A stretch of DNA of 64,000 nucleotides from Pseudomonas anuradhapurensis (GCF_014269225.2 NZ_CP077097.1:1122001-1186000), one strand, 5' to 3'; shown: positions 1-9,320, numbered from the stretch's first letter. Notes: generated by a model not told the origin, from the letters alone. Program-made: numbers and translations.

Positions 1-175
<175 letters not shown>

Positions 176-196
176 GGCTTCCGGCAATACCTGTTA

Positions 197-220
197 GCGG
201 GGCTGTCACGACAGCCCCGC
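197..220 (+). terminator. Hairpin between guaB and guaA
   Basis: A perfect 10-bp stem GCGGGGCTGT / ACAGCCCCGC with the 4-base loop CACG lies 22 bases after the guaB stop. Only GTCGTTTCC follows, so the T-run is poor; it may act as a partial terminator or mRNA-stabilising structure between the two cotranscribed genes. Confidence 0.5.
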
Positions 221-253
221 GTCGTTTCCGATTTCCACTGACGAGATTGAGTC

Positions 254-1831
254 ATGGCCCTCGACATTCACGCTCACCGCATCCTGATCCTCGATTTCGG
301 TTCCCAGTACACCCAGCTGATCGCCCGCCGCGTGCGCGAGATCGGCGTGTACTGCGAACTGCACCCGTTCGACATGGACGATGAAGCGATCCGTGCATTC
401 AACCCGCGCGGCATCATCCTCGCCGGCGGCCCCGAGTCGGTCCACGAAGCCAACAGCCCACGTGCCCCGCAGGCGGTGTTCGACCTCAACGTACCGGTGC
501 TGGGCATCTGCTACGGCATGCAGACCATGGCCGAGCAGATGGGCGGCAAGGTCGAAGGTTCCGACCTGCGTGAATTCGGTTATGCCCGCGTGGACGTGGT
601 CGGCAAGAGCCGCCTGCTCGATGGCATCGAAGACCACATCGACGCCGACGGCCTGCTGGGCCTGGACGTGTGGATGAGCCACGGTGACAAGGTCACCCAG
701 ATGCCGAGCAACTTCCACGTGCTGGCCAGCACCCCGAGCTGCCCGATCGCCGGCATGTTCGACGACGCGCGTGGCTACTACGGCGTGCAGTTCCACCCGG
801 AAGTGACCCACACCAAGCAGGGCGGTCGTATCCTGTCCCGTTTCGTGCAGGACATCTGCGGCTGCGAAGCCCTGTGGACGCCTTCCAACATCGTTGAAGA
901 CGCCATCGCCCAGGTACGTGAGCAAGTCGGTTCGGCCAACGTCCTGCTGGGCCTGTCCGGCGGTGTCGACAGCTCGGTGGTTGCCGCACTGCTGCACCGC
1001 GCCATCGGCGACCAGCTGACCTGCGTATTCGTCGACAACGGCCTGCTGCGCCTGCACGAAGGCGACCAGGTGATGGCCATGTTCAAGGAGAACATGGGCG
1101 TCAAGGTGATCCGCGCCGACGCTGAAAAGCAGTTCCTCGACAACCTGGCCGGCGAAGCCGACCCGGAGAAGAAGCGCAAGATCATCGGTCGCACCTTCAT
1201 CGACGTGTTCGACGCCGAAGCCAGCAAGCTGGAAAACATCCAGTTCCTGGCCCAGGGCACCATCTACCCGGACGTGATCGAGTCGGCTGGCGCCAAGAGC
1301 GGCAAGGCCCACGTGATCAAGTCGCACCACAACGTGGGTGGCCTGCCAGAGGAAATGAACCTCAAGCTGGTCGAGCCCCTGCGTGAACTGTTCAAGGACG
1401 AAGTGCGCAAGATCGGCCTGGAGCTGGGCCTGCCGTACGACATGGTCTACCGCCACCCGTTCCCGGGCCCGGGCCTGGGCGTGCGTATCCTCGGTGAAGT
1501 GAAGAAGGAATACGCCGACATCCTGCGTCGCGCTGACCACATCTTCATCGAAGAGCTGCGCAAGGCCGACTGGTACCACAAGACCAGCCAGGCCTTCGTG
1601 GTGTTCCAGCCGGTCAAGTCGGTGGGTGTCGTCGGCGATGGCCGTCGCTACGCCTGGGTCGTGGCCCTGCGTGCCGTCGAAACCGTGGACTTCATGACCG
1701 CGCGCTGGGCGCACCTGCCATACGAGCTGCTGGAAACCGTCAGCGGCCGTATCATCAACGAAATCGACGGTATCTCGCGCGTGACTTACGACGTGTCGAG
1801 CAAGCCGCCGGCGACCATCGAGTGGGAATGA
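254..1831 (+). CDS. guaA: GMP synthase (glutamine-hydrolysing)
   Basis: The enzyme aminates XMP to GMP using glutamine and ATP in the cytoplasm. The 525-aa protein has the usual full length. The N-terminal class I glutamine amidotransferase domain shows the nucleophile Cys86 in GICYGMQ and the His181/Glu183 pair in FHPEVTH. The ATP-pyrophosphatase domain starts with the P-loop SGGVDSS at 235-241, and the C-terminal dimerisation domain ends in PATIEWE. It follows guaB as an operon. Its last three codons and stop lie inside an 18-bp repeat that recurs at 21503-21520, so the integrated island leaves the protein intact. The terminator that probably belonged to it now lies about 19.7 kb away, at 21537. 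Confidence 0.98.
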   Translation: MALDIHAHRILILDFGSQYTQLIARRVREIGVYCELHPFDMDDEAIRAFNPRGIILAGGPESVHEANSPRAPQAVFDLNVPVLGICYGMQTMAEQMGGKVEGSDLREFGYARVDVVGKSRLLDGIEDHIDADGLLGLDVWMSHGDKVTQMPSNFHVLASTPSCPIAGMFDDARGYYGVQFHPEVTHTKQGGRILSRFVQDICGCEALWTPSNIVEDAIAQVREQVGSANVLLGLSGGVDSSVVAALLHRAIGDQLTCVFVDNGLLRLHEGDQVMAMFKENMGVKVIRADAEKQFLDNLAGEADPEKKRKIIGRTFIDVFDAEASKLENIQFLAQGTIYPDVIESAGAKSGKAHVIKSHHNVGGLPEEMNLKLVEPLRELFKDEVRKIGLELGLPYDMVYRHPFPGPGLGVRILGEVKKEYADILRRADHIFIEELRKADWYHKTSQAFVVFQPVKSVGVVGDGRRYAWVVALRAVETVDFMTARWAHLPYELLETVSGRIINEIDGISRVTYDVSSKPPATIEWE

Positions 1832-1837
1832 TCCCGC
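1820..1837 (+). repeat. Left attachment site of the island (attL)
   Basis: GAGTGGGAATGATCCCGC covers the last three guaA codons, the stop and six bases after it. The same 18 bases recur exactly at 21503-21520. Sequences differ immediately on both sides of the two copies, as expected for a recombination core. An integrase gene begins about 300 bp inside the left copy. The 3' end of guaA is a known insertion hotspot for tyrosine-recombinase islands. Confidence 0.88.
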
Positions 1838-1880
1838 GTCTGGCACTGCCCGGCACGATTTAGCAAAAAATGCCCTGAAG

Positions 1881-1901
1881 CCCGCTTAATTGCGGGTTTT
1901 T
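1881..1901 (+). terminator. Rho-independent terminator at island left end
   Basis: CCCGC, loop TTAATT, GCGGG, then TTTTT. It lies 50 bp after the guaA stop but inside the island, so the element appears to supply guaA with a substitute for the terminator displaced to the right end. Confidence 0.65.
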
Positions 1902-1945
1902 GGCTTTTTAGGTCTGGCAAGTTCAGGTAGCGTTCTGCATCGCCA

Positions 1946-2120
1946 AGCATGGTTTTTTTATGGCATGGTACGGGGTACCAACTGCATCCGATGCCATGCA
2001 TGACGCTTGATACCATGTCCCTTTTTTCAGGATGAGCATGGTATCGAGATAGCTAAGAGGCCCGGTTTTACTGGGGTTAAGCCCCATTCTTCCGCGCTTT
2101 TCAAAGCATGGTATTTTTTC
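1946..2120. repeat. Repeated CATGGTA motifs between attL and integrase
   Basis: The octamer (A/G)GCATGGT(A/T) or a close variant occurs at 1946-1953, 1962-1969, 2035-2042 and 2105-2112, and inverted as GATACCATG at 2009-2017. Two of the direct copies (1946 and 2105) run into a T-tract. Several spaced copies in both orientations next to attL and just before int are what arm-type binding sites of a tyrosine integrase or sites of a directionality factor look like. This role is inferred from position and arrangement. Confidence 0.5.
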
Positions 2121-2129
2121 ATGGAATAA

Positions 2130-3350
2130 ATGGAAGCCATGCTCACTGATACCAAGCTCCGAAACCTCAAGCCGCAAGACAAGCTTTACAAGGTGATTGA
2201 TCGTGACGGCTTGTACGTCGCCGTCACCCCTGCTGGCTCTATCTCCTTTCGCTACAACTACTCCATCAATGGCCGGCAGGAGACCGTCACCTTTGGTCGT
2301 TATGGCTTAGGTGGGATCACCTTGGCGGAGGCGCGCGAGCGGCTAGGAGAGGCGAAGAAGATGATTGCCGCAGGCAAGTCGCCTGCTAAGGAAAAGGCAC
2401 GTGCGAAGGCGCGCACCAAAGGTGCTGAGACCTTTGATGATTGGGCTGAAAAATGGCTGCGCGGCTATCAGATGGCGGACTCGACACGAGATATGCGCCG
2501 TTCAGTCTACGAACGCGAATTGAAGTCGAAGTTTGGCAATCAGAAGCTGGCTGAAATCACTCATGAGGATCTGCGAGCTCTGACTGACGCGATAGTGGAG
2601 CGGGGTGCGCCTGCAACCGCCGTCCATTCGCGTGAGATCGTGCTGCAGGTCTTTCGTTGGGCCATTGAGCGTGGTCAGAAGGTTGAAAACCCCGCGGATC
2701 TAGTAAGGTCTGCCAGCATCGCTAAATTCGAGCCACGCGACCGGGCGTTGACGCCTGATGAAATTGCGCTGATGTATCAGTACATGGACAGGATTGGTAC
2801 CGCGACTTCTGTTCGCGCCGCAGCCAAGCTCCTTCTGCTGACGATGGTGCGCAAAAGTGAGCTGACCAACGCGACGTGGAGTGAGATCAATTTCAGCGAG
2901 GCGCTATGGACGATCCCCAAAGAGCGGATGAAGCGCCGAAACCCTCATTTGGTGTTTCTGTCCCGGCAGGCATTGGATTTCTTCATCGCGTTGAAGACCC
3001 TGGCTGGAGGTTCTGAGTACGTGCTGCCGTCACGCTATGACTCCGATTTGCCAATGAGTGCGGCCACGATCAACCAGGTACTGACGCTGACCTATCGGCT
3101 TGCTCAAAAGGAGGGAGTGCCGCTAGGAAAATTCGGCCCCCACGATCTGCGCCGCACGGCCAGCACGCTGTTGCACGAGGCGGGCTACAATTCCGATTGG
3201 ATCGAGAAGTGTCTTGCGCACGAGCAGAAGGGCGTGCGCGCCGTATACAACAAGGCCGAATACCGGGATCAGCGTCGTGCGATGTTGCAGGATTGGGCCG
3301 ACATGATTGATGAATGGACGCTTAAGAAACCTAGGAAAATAAATGGATAG
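2130..3350 (+). CDS. int: P4-type tyrosine site-specific integrase
   Basis: This recombinase would insert and excise the island at guaA. The 406-aa protein has the full family length. Residues about 4-90 form the DUF4102-type arm-binding domain (MLTDTKLRNLKP...), followed by a SAM-like core-binding domain and a catalytic domain from about 205. Visible catalytic residues are Arg241 (TMVRKSEL), His338-x-x-Arg341 (HDLRRTA), His364 (LAHEQ) and the nucleophile Tyr373 (AVYNKAEY). An alternative start at 2139 (MLTDTK) fits the family equally well; neither start has a strong ribosome site. It is the first gene after attL and reads into the island, the usual layout for P4-like integrases. Confidence 0.95.
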   Translation: MEAMLTDTKLRNLKPQDKLYKVIDRDGLYVAVTPAGSISFRYNYSINGRQETVTFGRYGLGGITLAEARERLGEAKKMIAAGKSPAKEKARAKARTKGAETFDDWAEKWLRGYQMADSTRDMRRSVYERELKSKFGNQKLAEITHEDLRALTDAIVERGAPATAVHSREIVLQVFRWAIERGQKVENPADLVRSASIAKFEPRDRALTPDEIALMYQYMDRIGTATSVRAAAKLLLLTMVRKSELTNATWSEINFSEALWTIPKERMKRRNPHLVFLSRQALDFFIALKTLAGGSEYVLPSRYDSDLPMSAATINQVLTLTYRLAQKEGVPLGKFGPHDLRRTASTLLHEAGYNSDWIEKCLAHEQKGVRAVYNKAEYRDQRRAMLQDWADMIDEWTLKKPRKING

Positions 3351-3581
3351 CTTGCGTATTCACCCCTCATTTCAGCTAGTCGCTTGAGGGAAAATTGCCA
3401 TGCACTTGGTCAGAGGTTTTTATCGATGCTGACGAGTCGCGTGCATTGTTTAGGGGTGAGCGGTAATTCACGACTGACCGGCTAACCGCCAGAGACGGAC
3501 AGTCATCCCAGTAAGTCTGTCCGCAGTTCAGAAAGTGCACCGCTTTTTTCAGACAATATCAGTAGGCCGCTCGCGCTTATA

Positions 3582-5258
3582 ATGTCGCGGCCCGCCCAAG
3601 TTAAGATGGATCTTGGAATGCCAGCAAAAAAAAACTCTGACGCTAACCCAAACCAGCCACTGACTTCATTCCTTTTAGATGAGAGCTTCGCGGAGAGCTC
3701 CAACGCGGAAGCATTCATTGTTCCGCTGGCCCGTAAATTCAACGATTTCGGCTACCTTATAGCATGCTCTATAGGTTATCGCGATAAACAAGGGCAAATT
3801 TATTGGCTTGAAGGGAGGTGTGCAATTCAAGGAGAAAAAGATCTCTTTCAAGCTGTTGGCAGTCTGCTTTCGCCTGACAAACCTGAAATTTACCACCGCG
3901 AAATCAAAAAACCATTCCGCACTCTGCTGATAGATGCAAAGTCATACAGTTTTTTGCGGCGGACGCTAGGTGAGTCACAGGCAAGGAAAGTCCTATCTAG
4001 CTTACAAGATGTGGCAACGACTAAAAGCCGGACCTTTATAAACAGTTGGCACGATTTCTATAAAGAGGAAGTGTTCACTCATGCGATGATTAGATCAAGC
4101 GAAGCCTACTTTGCTTATCGCAAGGCTGAGCGAATATTGCAAGGCTTGCAAGAACTTGATGCTGATGCTCGTCAGCCTTTCAGTGTTGTTTTGAAGGGAG
4201 CCGGCCCGCAGGCCCAGTTCGACTTCCAGTTTGACAGCCAAAATTTTCTTAGAGGACGGATCGCAGTCATCATTGGGCAAAATGGCTGTGGCAAAACTTC
4301 GGCGCTTGCAAAGCTCTCAAAAGTTTTGGCCGACAAGGAAAGTCGATCTGCTGAAATCATCAATCGCCCCGAACTGAATCAAGTTATAGCTTTCATTCAC
4401 ACTGCCTCTGTTCGACAATTCTCCCCCTCTTCAAAAGAAGGGCTGGCGAGAGCTAGGATTTTTACATTCAATCCAGCAAGTCCCCGGAAGCAAGGCGAGG
4501 ACTCTGCCACTACATTGCTTGTTGACGTGGCTCGCGGACATGATGCTCAAGGTGCTTTGCTTAACCATCTCTCGGATATTTTGCGCACTGAATTTAGTGA
4601 GTTTGAAGTTTTTGTCCCAATGAAAAAAGATAGGCTGGGAGAGTCAGGAAGAATTGCGTCGTACGATGTAGACTATATGCCATTTTCAGAGTGGAAGCGT
4701 GGTGGGGAACAACGCATTTTAAATAATGCAGCAAATGTCGCCTCTGGGCAGTCATTGAGGTTTGTCGATAAACACGGAAAGGAACGTAAACTTAGCTTGG
4801 GCCAGCAGGCCTTCCTAAAATTCATATTGGTTGCACTAGCTAACTCCGGGCCGGCATCCGCGCTGATTATTGATGAGCCGGAGAATTTTCTGCATCCGAA
4901 CCTTATATCAAGGTTTATGCGTAGCCTAAATAAAATCTTGAATGGCACACGTTCGATAGCATTCGTCGCCACACACTCCCCATTTGTCGTTCGAGAAGTT
5001 CAAAGTGCTCAGGTGCATGTGATGCGTAATGAAGAAGGAGTGCTCACTGTAAGAAAACCGCGCATGCAAACGCTAGGAGCCAATGTCGCATCAATCTCTA
5101 ATGAGGTATTTGGCGACGATCTGCCCCACCATCTTTATGAAGAATTGTTAGAGTTGACCGAGCAAGAGAGTAATACATTTTCGGAGGCGCTTAATAAATA
5201 CTCTTCGGAATTGAGTGCCGAAGCTCTCATGCGCCTACGAAGGATGATGGAGCAATAA
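3582..5258 (+). CDS. AAA/ABC-type ATPase, Septu PtuA-like
   Basis: A 558-aa ATPase of the OLD/RecF/SMC-like class. It shows a Walker A motif IGQNGCGKTS (about 231-240), a signature-like LSLGQQAF (about 403), Walker B ALIIDEPENFLHP with Asp431-Glu432, and a switch THSP. The residues before 200 match nothing I recognise. The next gene, one base downstream, is an HNH nuclease, and this ATPase + HNH pairing is that of the Septu anti-phage system. Base composition is far more AT-rich than the flanks, pointing to recent transfer. A TATAAT sequence overlaps the first ATG, so the real start may be 3606 or 3618. Membership in Septu proper versus a related ATPase-nuclease family is not settled. Confidence 0.75.
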   Translation: MSRPAQVKMDLGMPAKKNSDANPNQPLTSFLLDESFAESSNAEAFIVPLARKFNDFGYLIACSIGYRDKQGQIYWLEGRCAIQGEKDLFQAVGSLLSPDKPEIYHREIKKPFRTLLIDAKSYSFLRRTLGESQARKVLSSLQDVATTKSRTFINSWHDFYKEEVFTHAMIRSSEAYFAYRKAERILQGLQELDADARQPFSVVLKGAGPQAQFDFQFDSQNFLRGRIAVIIGQNGCGKTSALAKLSKVLADKESRSAEIINRPELNQVIAFIHTASVRQFSPSSKEGLARARIFTFNPASPRKQGEDSATTLLVDVARGHDAQGALLNHLSDILRTEFSEFEVFVPMKKDRLGESGRIASYDVDYMPFSEWKRGGEQRILNNAANVASGQSLRFVDKHGKERKLSLGQQAFLKFILVALANSGPASALIIDEPENFLHPNLISRFMRSLNKILNGTRSIAFVATHSPFVVREVQSAQVHVMRNEEGVLTVRKPRMQTLGANVASISNEVFGDDLPHHLYEELLELTEQESNTFSEALNKYSSELSAEALMRLRRMMEQ

Positions 5259-5259
5259 A

Positions 5260-6072
5260 ATGAGGAAAGTAGATCCGCCCGTCATTCAAGATAATTTGCT
5301 TCTCAGCTTTCTGCAGCACTCTAGAAAGGGAAATGCTAAGGCAATTGTGCATCGCATAGCTGATATTGCTGAACGCTATCAAGCATATGATATTTGCAAT
5401 GGTGATCCTTGGGGTATCGCCGAGGATGCGTCATACATTCCACTAAAAGAGGACCTTAACGAAATTTATAAAGCACCACCATCCGTCCTAAATTTCATTG
5501 CGACGCTGCGATCTCAACTTGACGGCGTGTGCCCCGTATGTGGGCGAGACGCACTGGGGACCTTGGATCATTACCTGCCCAAAGCAAATTATGCAGAATT
5601 CTCATTTTACTCAAAAAATTTAGTGCCAGCTTGTGATAGATGCAACAACAAGAGAAACAATGCGTTTAAAGGTGTGAACGCAGGAGAACGCCCTCTGCAT
5701 CCATATTTTGACTACTTCGCAAACAACAAGATCCTCTCTGTACGATTTGAACCTGATTGGAATGCGCCACTGCTGACGCCAATACCTTACAATGTGGTCG
5801 GAAGTCAGCTTGCTGTTGTTCAGTGGCACATCGACAATGTCTTAAGACGGGCGGGAATCGATGAATATCTGACGACACAATGGGGGGTCTTGATCAATGG
5901 CATAAGGACTTTTCTTCCAGATCGATCTAGCTTGGCAAGCATAAAAACAGAACTTCATCGGCTCGAAAGCTATGAATTTGAATGCGGAAAGTCGGCTAAC
6001 GGATGGCGTTGCGCCTTCTGGCATGGCTTGAGCTTAAATGATGATGCGCTCAGGTACTTGCAGTTGTTATGA
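5260..6072 (+). CDS. HNH endonuclease, Septu PtuB-like
   Basis: A 270-aa protein with an HNH/zinc-finger core at about 91-131: Cys91-x-x-Cys94, then LDHYLPKA with the Asp103-His104 pair, Asn120 (KNLVPAC) and Cys125-x-x-Cys128 followed by NNK. This C-x2-C ... DH ... N ... C-x2-CN pattern is the one seen in PtuB and related HNH nucleases. It begins one base after the upstream ATPase stop, with a GGAG site inside the end of that gene, so the two are translationally coupled. It probably cuts DNA (or another nucleic acid) when released or activated by the ATPase during phage infection; that role is inferred from the family. It shares the low GC of its partner. Confidence 0.75.
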   Translation: MRKVDPPVIQDNLLLSFLQHSRKGNAKAIVHRIADIAERYQAYDICNGDPWGIAEDASYIPLKEDLNEIYKAPPSVLNFIATLRSQLDGVCPVCGRDALGTLDHYLPKANYAEFSFYSKNLVPACDRCNNKRNNAFKGVNAGERPLHPYFDYFANNKILSVRFEPDWNAPLLTPIPYNVVGSQLAVVQWHIDNVLRRAGIDEYLTTQWGVLINGIRTFLPDRSSLASIKTELHRLESYEFECGKSANGWRCAFWHGLSLNDDALRYLQLL

Positions 6073-6537
6073 AAAGTACTTTGATCAGTAACAAGAAATA
6101 AATCCACCGTGCTTTGGTGAATTTGTTTTATGAAAACTTTGGCCTCTAAAGCCGCTGCGGACGGACTGGTGCAGGAAAGTGGGCTGGATTATTTATTAGA
6201 AAAAAAACAGCTTGCGGCCGTTGGCTGGCAAGCGTCCGGGGAAGGCACATTGCGACGGGTTGAACTGTAATCCTGTAGGGTTGAGGTCTCAGTCTGGGAT
6301 GCAACGTTCGTCTCGCCACGAGCAGGGCTGCAGCAGCTCACTACCGGTAAGACGCGTGCCTAAACTCGCCTGTTAACTCAGTACCATGTCTCATGCGGTA
6401 TGGCATATTGGTAAGCATGTCGACGCATTCAACTCTCGCATCGATCTCACCCATAATCTCGCACGATGGGTACACGACTTGAGTCGATTGCCCAACGATT
6501 GCGTGGATCTAAATCATTGGCAGCGCGGGCGTATTAA
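6073..6537. other. 465-bp spacer after the ATPase/HNH pair
   Basis: Apart from the possible 46-aa frame, I see no gene here. Composition shifts from AT-rich to intermediate at about 6200, suggesting the right edge of a separately acquired defence cassette. An open frame from 6386 overlaps the next gene in another frame and looks like a shadow. Confidence 0.4.
6130..6270 (+). CDS. Possible 46-aa small protein
   Basis: ATG-to-TAA frame of 46 codons (MKTLASKAAADGLV...TLRRVEL) in the spacer after the HNH gene. It has no clear ribosome site and no recognised domain. It could be a small third component of the upstream pair, or chance. Low confidence. Confidence 0.2.
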   Translation: MKTLASKAAADGLVQESGLDYLLEKKQLAAVGWQASGEGTLRRVEL

Positions 6538-7866
6538 ATGTTGGATCGTTTTGGAAGGGACACCTCTCACCTCAGGGACTCACAAGAAGAGCATCCTGCT
6601 GAATTCGCAACGGGGTGCATCGCGTCGGTTGAAGACCTATTCGGGGCAGAGTGGTTGGAGGGGCAGGAAGGTAAGGAACAACACCGCCTTCAAGCGCTTT
6701 GGAAGCGTAAGGATTGGCTCTCTACCTGCGAGCTTTTCGGGCTAGGCAAATGCATCCAGGAACTCGCGCCGAAGCATGCTGGATGGCTCAGGCAGACGGC
6801 TAAAAAGGTCAAATCAGGCGTAGCAAATGCCCACGGCTTCACCACCGAAATATTGACCTGCGGTTCTATCAAATCGCAGCAAGGAGAGGTCGCTCCAGCT
6901 AAGGGAAATCAGAAAGGCTACGATCTGCAGGTTGAATTTCCGAGCGGTTTCAAATACTACGTTTCCATCAAAAATCAGGGGCTGACTTCGCACGAAGCAG
7001 CATTTCATCAGTACGGCGACCGACTCAAAGCGGCATTCGATCAGCGTCTACGCGTGCTAAAGCTAGATGGTGAGCTTTACCTGGAGTCGGATACACACAT
7101 CGAACCGGAGACATTCGAGCGGCTCATAAAGTTTGTGGGCGACGTACTTCAACGCCCTGATACGTACACGCTCAAAGGTAGCTCACTGACCTTCAAGGTG
7201 ATGCCACGCTCAAGAGACCCTAGGGCATCGACGTTCAGATCCAGTCAGGTGTCCATGTTGTGCCCCCAACACCGCAACGCGCTTAGAAATGCGGAAACCA
7301 GGCTGAAAGAAGCCGCCGAAAACATGGGCGCCCATCTCAAGTACAGTGACGACTATTTTCGATATCTATGGATCCGCGTTCACAGTTCCATTGAAGTCGC
7401 AGTGCTCAAGCAGGCAGCTGAATCCATGCTCACAGATGACGCGCAAGACTACGGGTTCGATGGCGTTTTCTTCGTGCAACCATCCGTGGTGAGGCAGGGC
7501 TCCAATAGTGTAATCAACACCTATTTTGATGTGGCGATTGCGAATCGACATCCTGGTTTTATCAAAGCTCTGCAAGAAGGCAAAATTGGACTTCTTACAC
7601 TCGATACACCTGTCGGCCGGCTGTCGCAAGAACCTTCTGAGCTTCAGCTCACCAACGGCCCCTTGAGCCCCCCTGTCCCCCCTCGTCACTATTTCTATCA
7701 GAAAGCGGATATCTACGTTCTGATGCAGCGAGACGGCGAGGACATGGTGGGCGAGTGGGCGTCGCCAGCGTCCGGTATACGTCATCACCTTGTATACCGC
7801 GACGGCGCCCGCGAGGTGCTGTTTCCTTCGCCGTCTGTTGAGGTTGAGGAAACGTTGATAATTTGA
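6538..7866 (+). CDS. Unknown 442-aa protein, possible nuclease-like fold
   Basis: I do not recognise the family. The protein is soluble with no signal or membrane segment. At 128-147 the stretch GYDLQVEF...YVSIKNQG has the shape of a PD-(D/E)xK nuclease core (Asp129 on one strand, then a strand ending x-I-K with Lys145), but Ser143 replaces the usual acidic residue, so it may be inactive, divergent or a chance match. It sits alone between a Septu-like pair and an inverted-repeat remnant inside the island, a typical spot for a single-gene defence or restriction function. The start is uncertain: no ribosome site precedes 6538. Confidence 0.55.
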   Translation: MLDRFGRDTSHLRDSQEEHPAEFATGCIASVEDLFGAEWLEGQEGKEQHRLQALWKRKDWLSTCELFGLGKCIQELAPKHAGWLRQTAKKVKSGVANAHGFTTEILTCGSIKSQQGEVAPAKGNQKGYDLQVEFPSGFKYYVSIKNQGLTSHEAAFHQYGDRLKAAFDQRLRVLKLDGELYLESDTHIEPETFERLIKFVGDVLQRPDTYTLKGSSLTFKVMPRSRDPRASTFRSSQVSMLCPQHRNALRNAETRLKEAAENMGAHLKYSDDYFRYLWIRVHSSIEVAVLKQAAESMLTDDAQDYGFDGVFFVQPSVVRQGSNSVINTYFDVAIANRHPGFIKALQEGKIGLLTLDTPVGRLSQEPSELQLTNGPLSPPVPPRHYFYQKADIYVLMQRDGEDMVGEWASPASGIRHHLVYRDGAREVLFPSPSVEVEETLII

Positions 7867-8312
7867 GGAATCAGCTCGGAGCTAAGCTTTCTCGCAGTAA
7901 GTGTCTGGCGAACTCATCTTCATCGGAGCCACTGGAGTCTGTCTCAGTCATTGGTATCTGAAAGCGGGGATACCGGCTTGATGAGATCTGGCCCCTGATT
8001 TCTTACATTGTCCACATCCTTACTGACCTCATACCAGTGAAAATCGGTCGCTGACCGGCACCCTTTCAATGCGATTTCCGTCGCGCGCTCCGGTGAGGTT
8101 TCAGGATCAATCCCGCTTGATGGGCCAAAACTGGTGTCCACTTAAATTAGGTGGACACCATGGCCTTCGGCGGTAGCTTCAGGAAGATGTGTTTGCCGGA
8201 CGGTTACGTTGGCTGTCAGTCGCGGATAGCTGCTTCGTCCCTAGCCATGTGAAGGCTCGTCAGCTCAAACGCAAGCGTTTGGTCACGTATTCAAATACGC
8301 AGCTAGGCGCAT
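7867..8312. other. 446-bp spacer with an inverted repeat
   Basis: No convincing gene. A 65-aa minus-strand frame (7944-8141, GTG start) lacks a ribosome site and has no recognised domain. The notable content is a strong palindrome at 8132-8160, described separately; the surrounding sequence looks like scrambled debris of an older mobile element, but I cannot name one. Confidence 0.4.
8132..8160. repeat. 10-bp inverted repeat, possible IS-end remnant
   Basis: TGGTGTCCAC and GTGGACACCA flank the 9 bases TTAAATTAG. Perfect 10-bp arms of this kind occur at insertion-sequence ends and excision footprints; it could also be an operator or a hairpin. There is no T-run for termination. Confidence 0.5.
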
Positions 8313-9263
8313 TCATGCTGATGGAAGTTGAAAACAATCAGGAGTTGAGCGGAGAGCTTTAGATACTGCCTGGCGCTCGATCTGCAGCCTGCGCGCAATT
8401 TCTGACTGGTTAAAACCGAGTTTCTGGAGCACAACTATCTGCTTCTTTCGATCAGAAAATCGTGTGTCGACCATCAGGCGAGCGATATTTCTGAGCTCTG
8501 CCTCATCAGCCACCTGAACCGTCAGGCTGAGCATGTACTGAAAGAAGTAAGAATCGACAAGCTCGTCACCTGATTTGGCTTGAGGCTTCGCTCGTATAGC
8601 GCACTGTCTGCTCAATCTCGCGAGTTCAAGGTCAAACTGCGCTACGGCTCTCTTTGCTGGCCTGTACGCGGGATTCCAGCTGCCATCATGCGTCTTTGGA
8701 CGATGCGTTGTGCAGTACAGGTTGCTCAGGCGTAGGTGCTCGTCGGGGTCGCGCTGACCTTCTCCAGTAGCGAAGGATGCTAGCTCGGCTTGATTGCCAC
8801 AAAACCTACAAAAGCCCTTCAAGCGCTGGTTGTTTAAGCCGCCTACATCTTCAGATGACGGTTTCTTGCGCTTACAGGCCATCACCAATTCGATCAGCGT
8901 CTCGAGCGTCGCAATAAAGCAGCGATCTTTCTTTGATTGTTGGTCGTGGGTCAAAACAAAGGCACGTAGCAGTTGCCGCTGCAAGCTGATCATGGCGGGA
9001 AACCCTACCAGTTTCATGATCGAACTGAACGCCACGCCTGTACCGGCTCCGGGTATATGCCCTTGGTATCGCGTAGGAATCTTTTTGGCGTACGCCGTCA
9101 CGGCTGGGTCGATTAGCTCCTCTACCAGCCTCGCGATTGGATAGCGTTTCGAGGCCGTGGAGTAGGCGCTCCAGCGGTCACCGAACTGTTCTATGGCCTC
9201 TGAAATGGTGGCGTCACACCCTTCCCAAATGGTTATGGTTGATTGTTTTTTCATGTCAACCAT
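8313..9263 (-). CDS. Zinc-binding / helix-turn-helix protein, unknown role
   Basis: About 316 aa from the ATG at 9263 (a TTG at 9272 and an ATG at 9254 are alternatives). The middle holds a zinc-ribbon-like pair, CRFCGNQ followed about 45 residues later by LYCTTH. The C-terminal 45 residues form a helix-turn-helix (LGFNQSEIARRLQIERQAVSKAL). It is transcribed divergently from an AlpA-type gene across an 80-bp region containing three phased AGGCAC repeats, so it may be a regulator of the element's own replication and excision genes. Functional assignment is inference from the domains and position. Confidence 0.7.
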   Translation of the reverse strand: MVDMKKQSTITIWEGCDATISEAIEQFGDRWSAYSTASKRYPIARLVEELIDPAVTAYAKKIPTRYQGHIPGAGTGVAFSSIMKLVGFPAMISLQRQLLRAFVLTHDQQSKKDRCFIATLETLIELVMACKRKKPSSEDVGGLNNQRLKGFCRFCGNQAELASFATGEGQRDPDEHLRLSNLYCTTHRPKTHDGSWNPAYRPAKRAVAQFDLELARLSRQCAIRAKPQAKSGDELVDSYFFQYMLSLTVQVADEAELRNIARLMVDTRFSDRKKQIVVLQKLGFNQSEIARRLQIERQAVSKALRSTPDCFQLPSA

Positions 9264-9290
9264 TTTAGCCAATCATTCCGTCGAAGCAAT

Positions 9291-9320
9291 AGGCACCCAA
9301 AGGCACGATCAGGCACTCAT
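9291..9320. promoter_or_regulatory. Three AGGCAC repeats with a 10-bp period
   Basis: AGGCACCCAA, AGGCACGATC and AGGCACTCAT follow each other exactly, putting AGGCAC on the same face of the helix three times between two divergent regulator genes. This looks like a cooperative operator. The protein that binds it is not known; the adjacent HTH protein and the AlpA protein are the candidates. Confidence 0.5.

Noticed and set aside
206..1846. 546-aa minus-strand open frame
   Set aside because: Shadow of guaA on the opposite strand; no ribosome site and no domain.
6386..6745. 119-aa frame overlapping the 442-aa gene
   Set aside because: In another frame, no ribosome site or domain; could be the decayed 5' end of that gene, but this cannot be shown.
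7944..8141. 65-aa minus-strand frame
   Set aside because: GTG start inside the inverted repeat, no ribosome site, no recognisable product.
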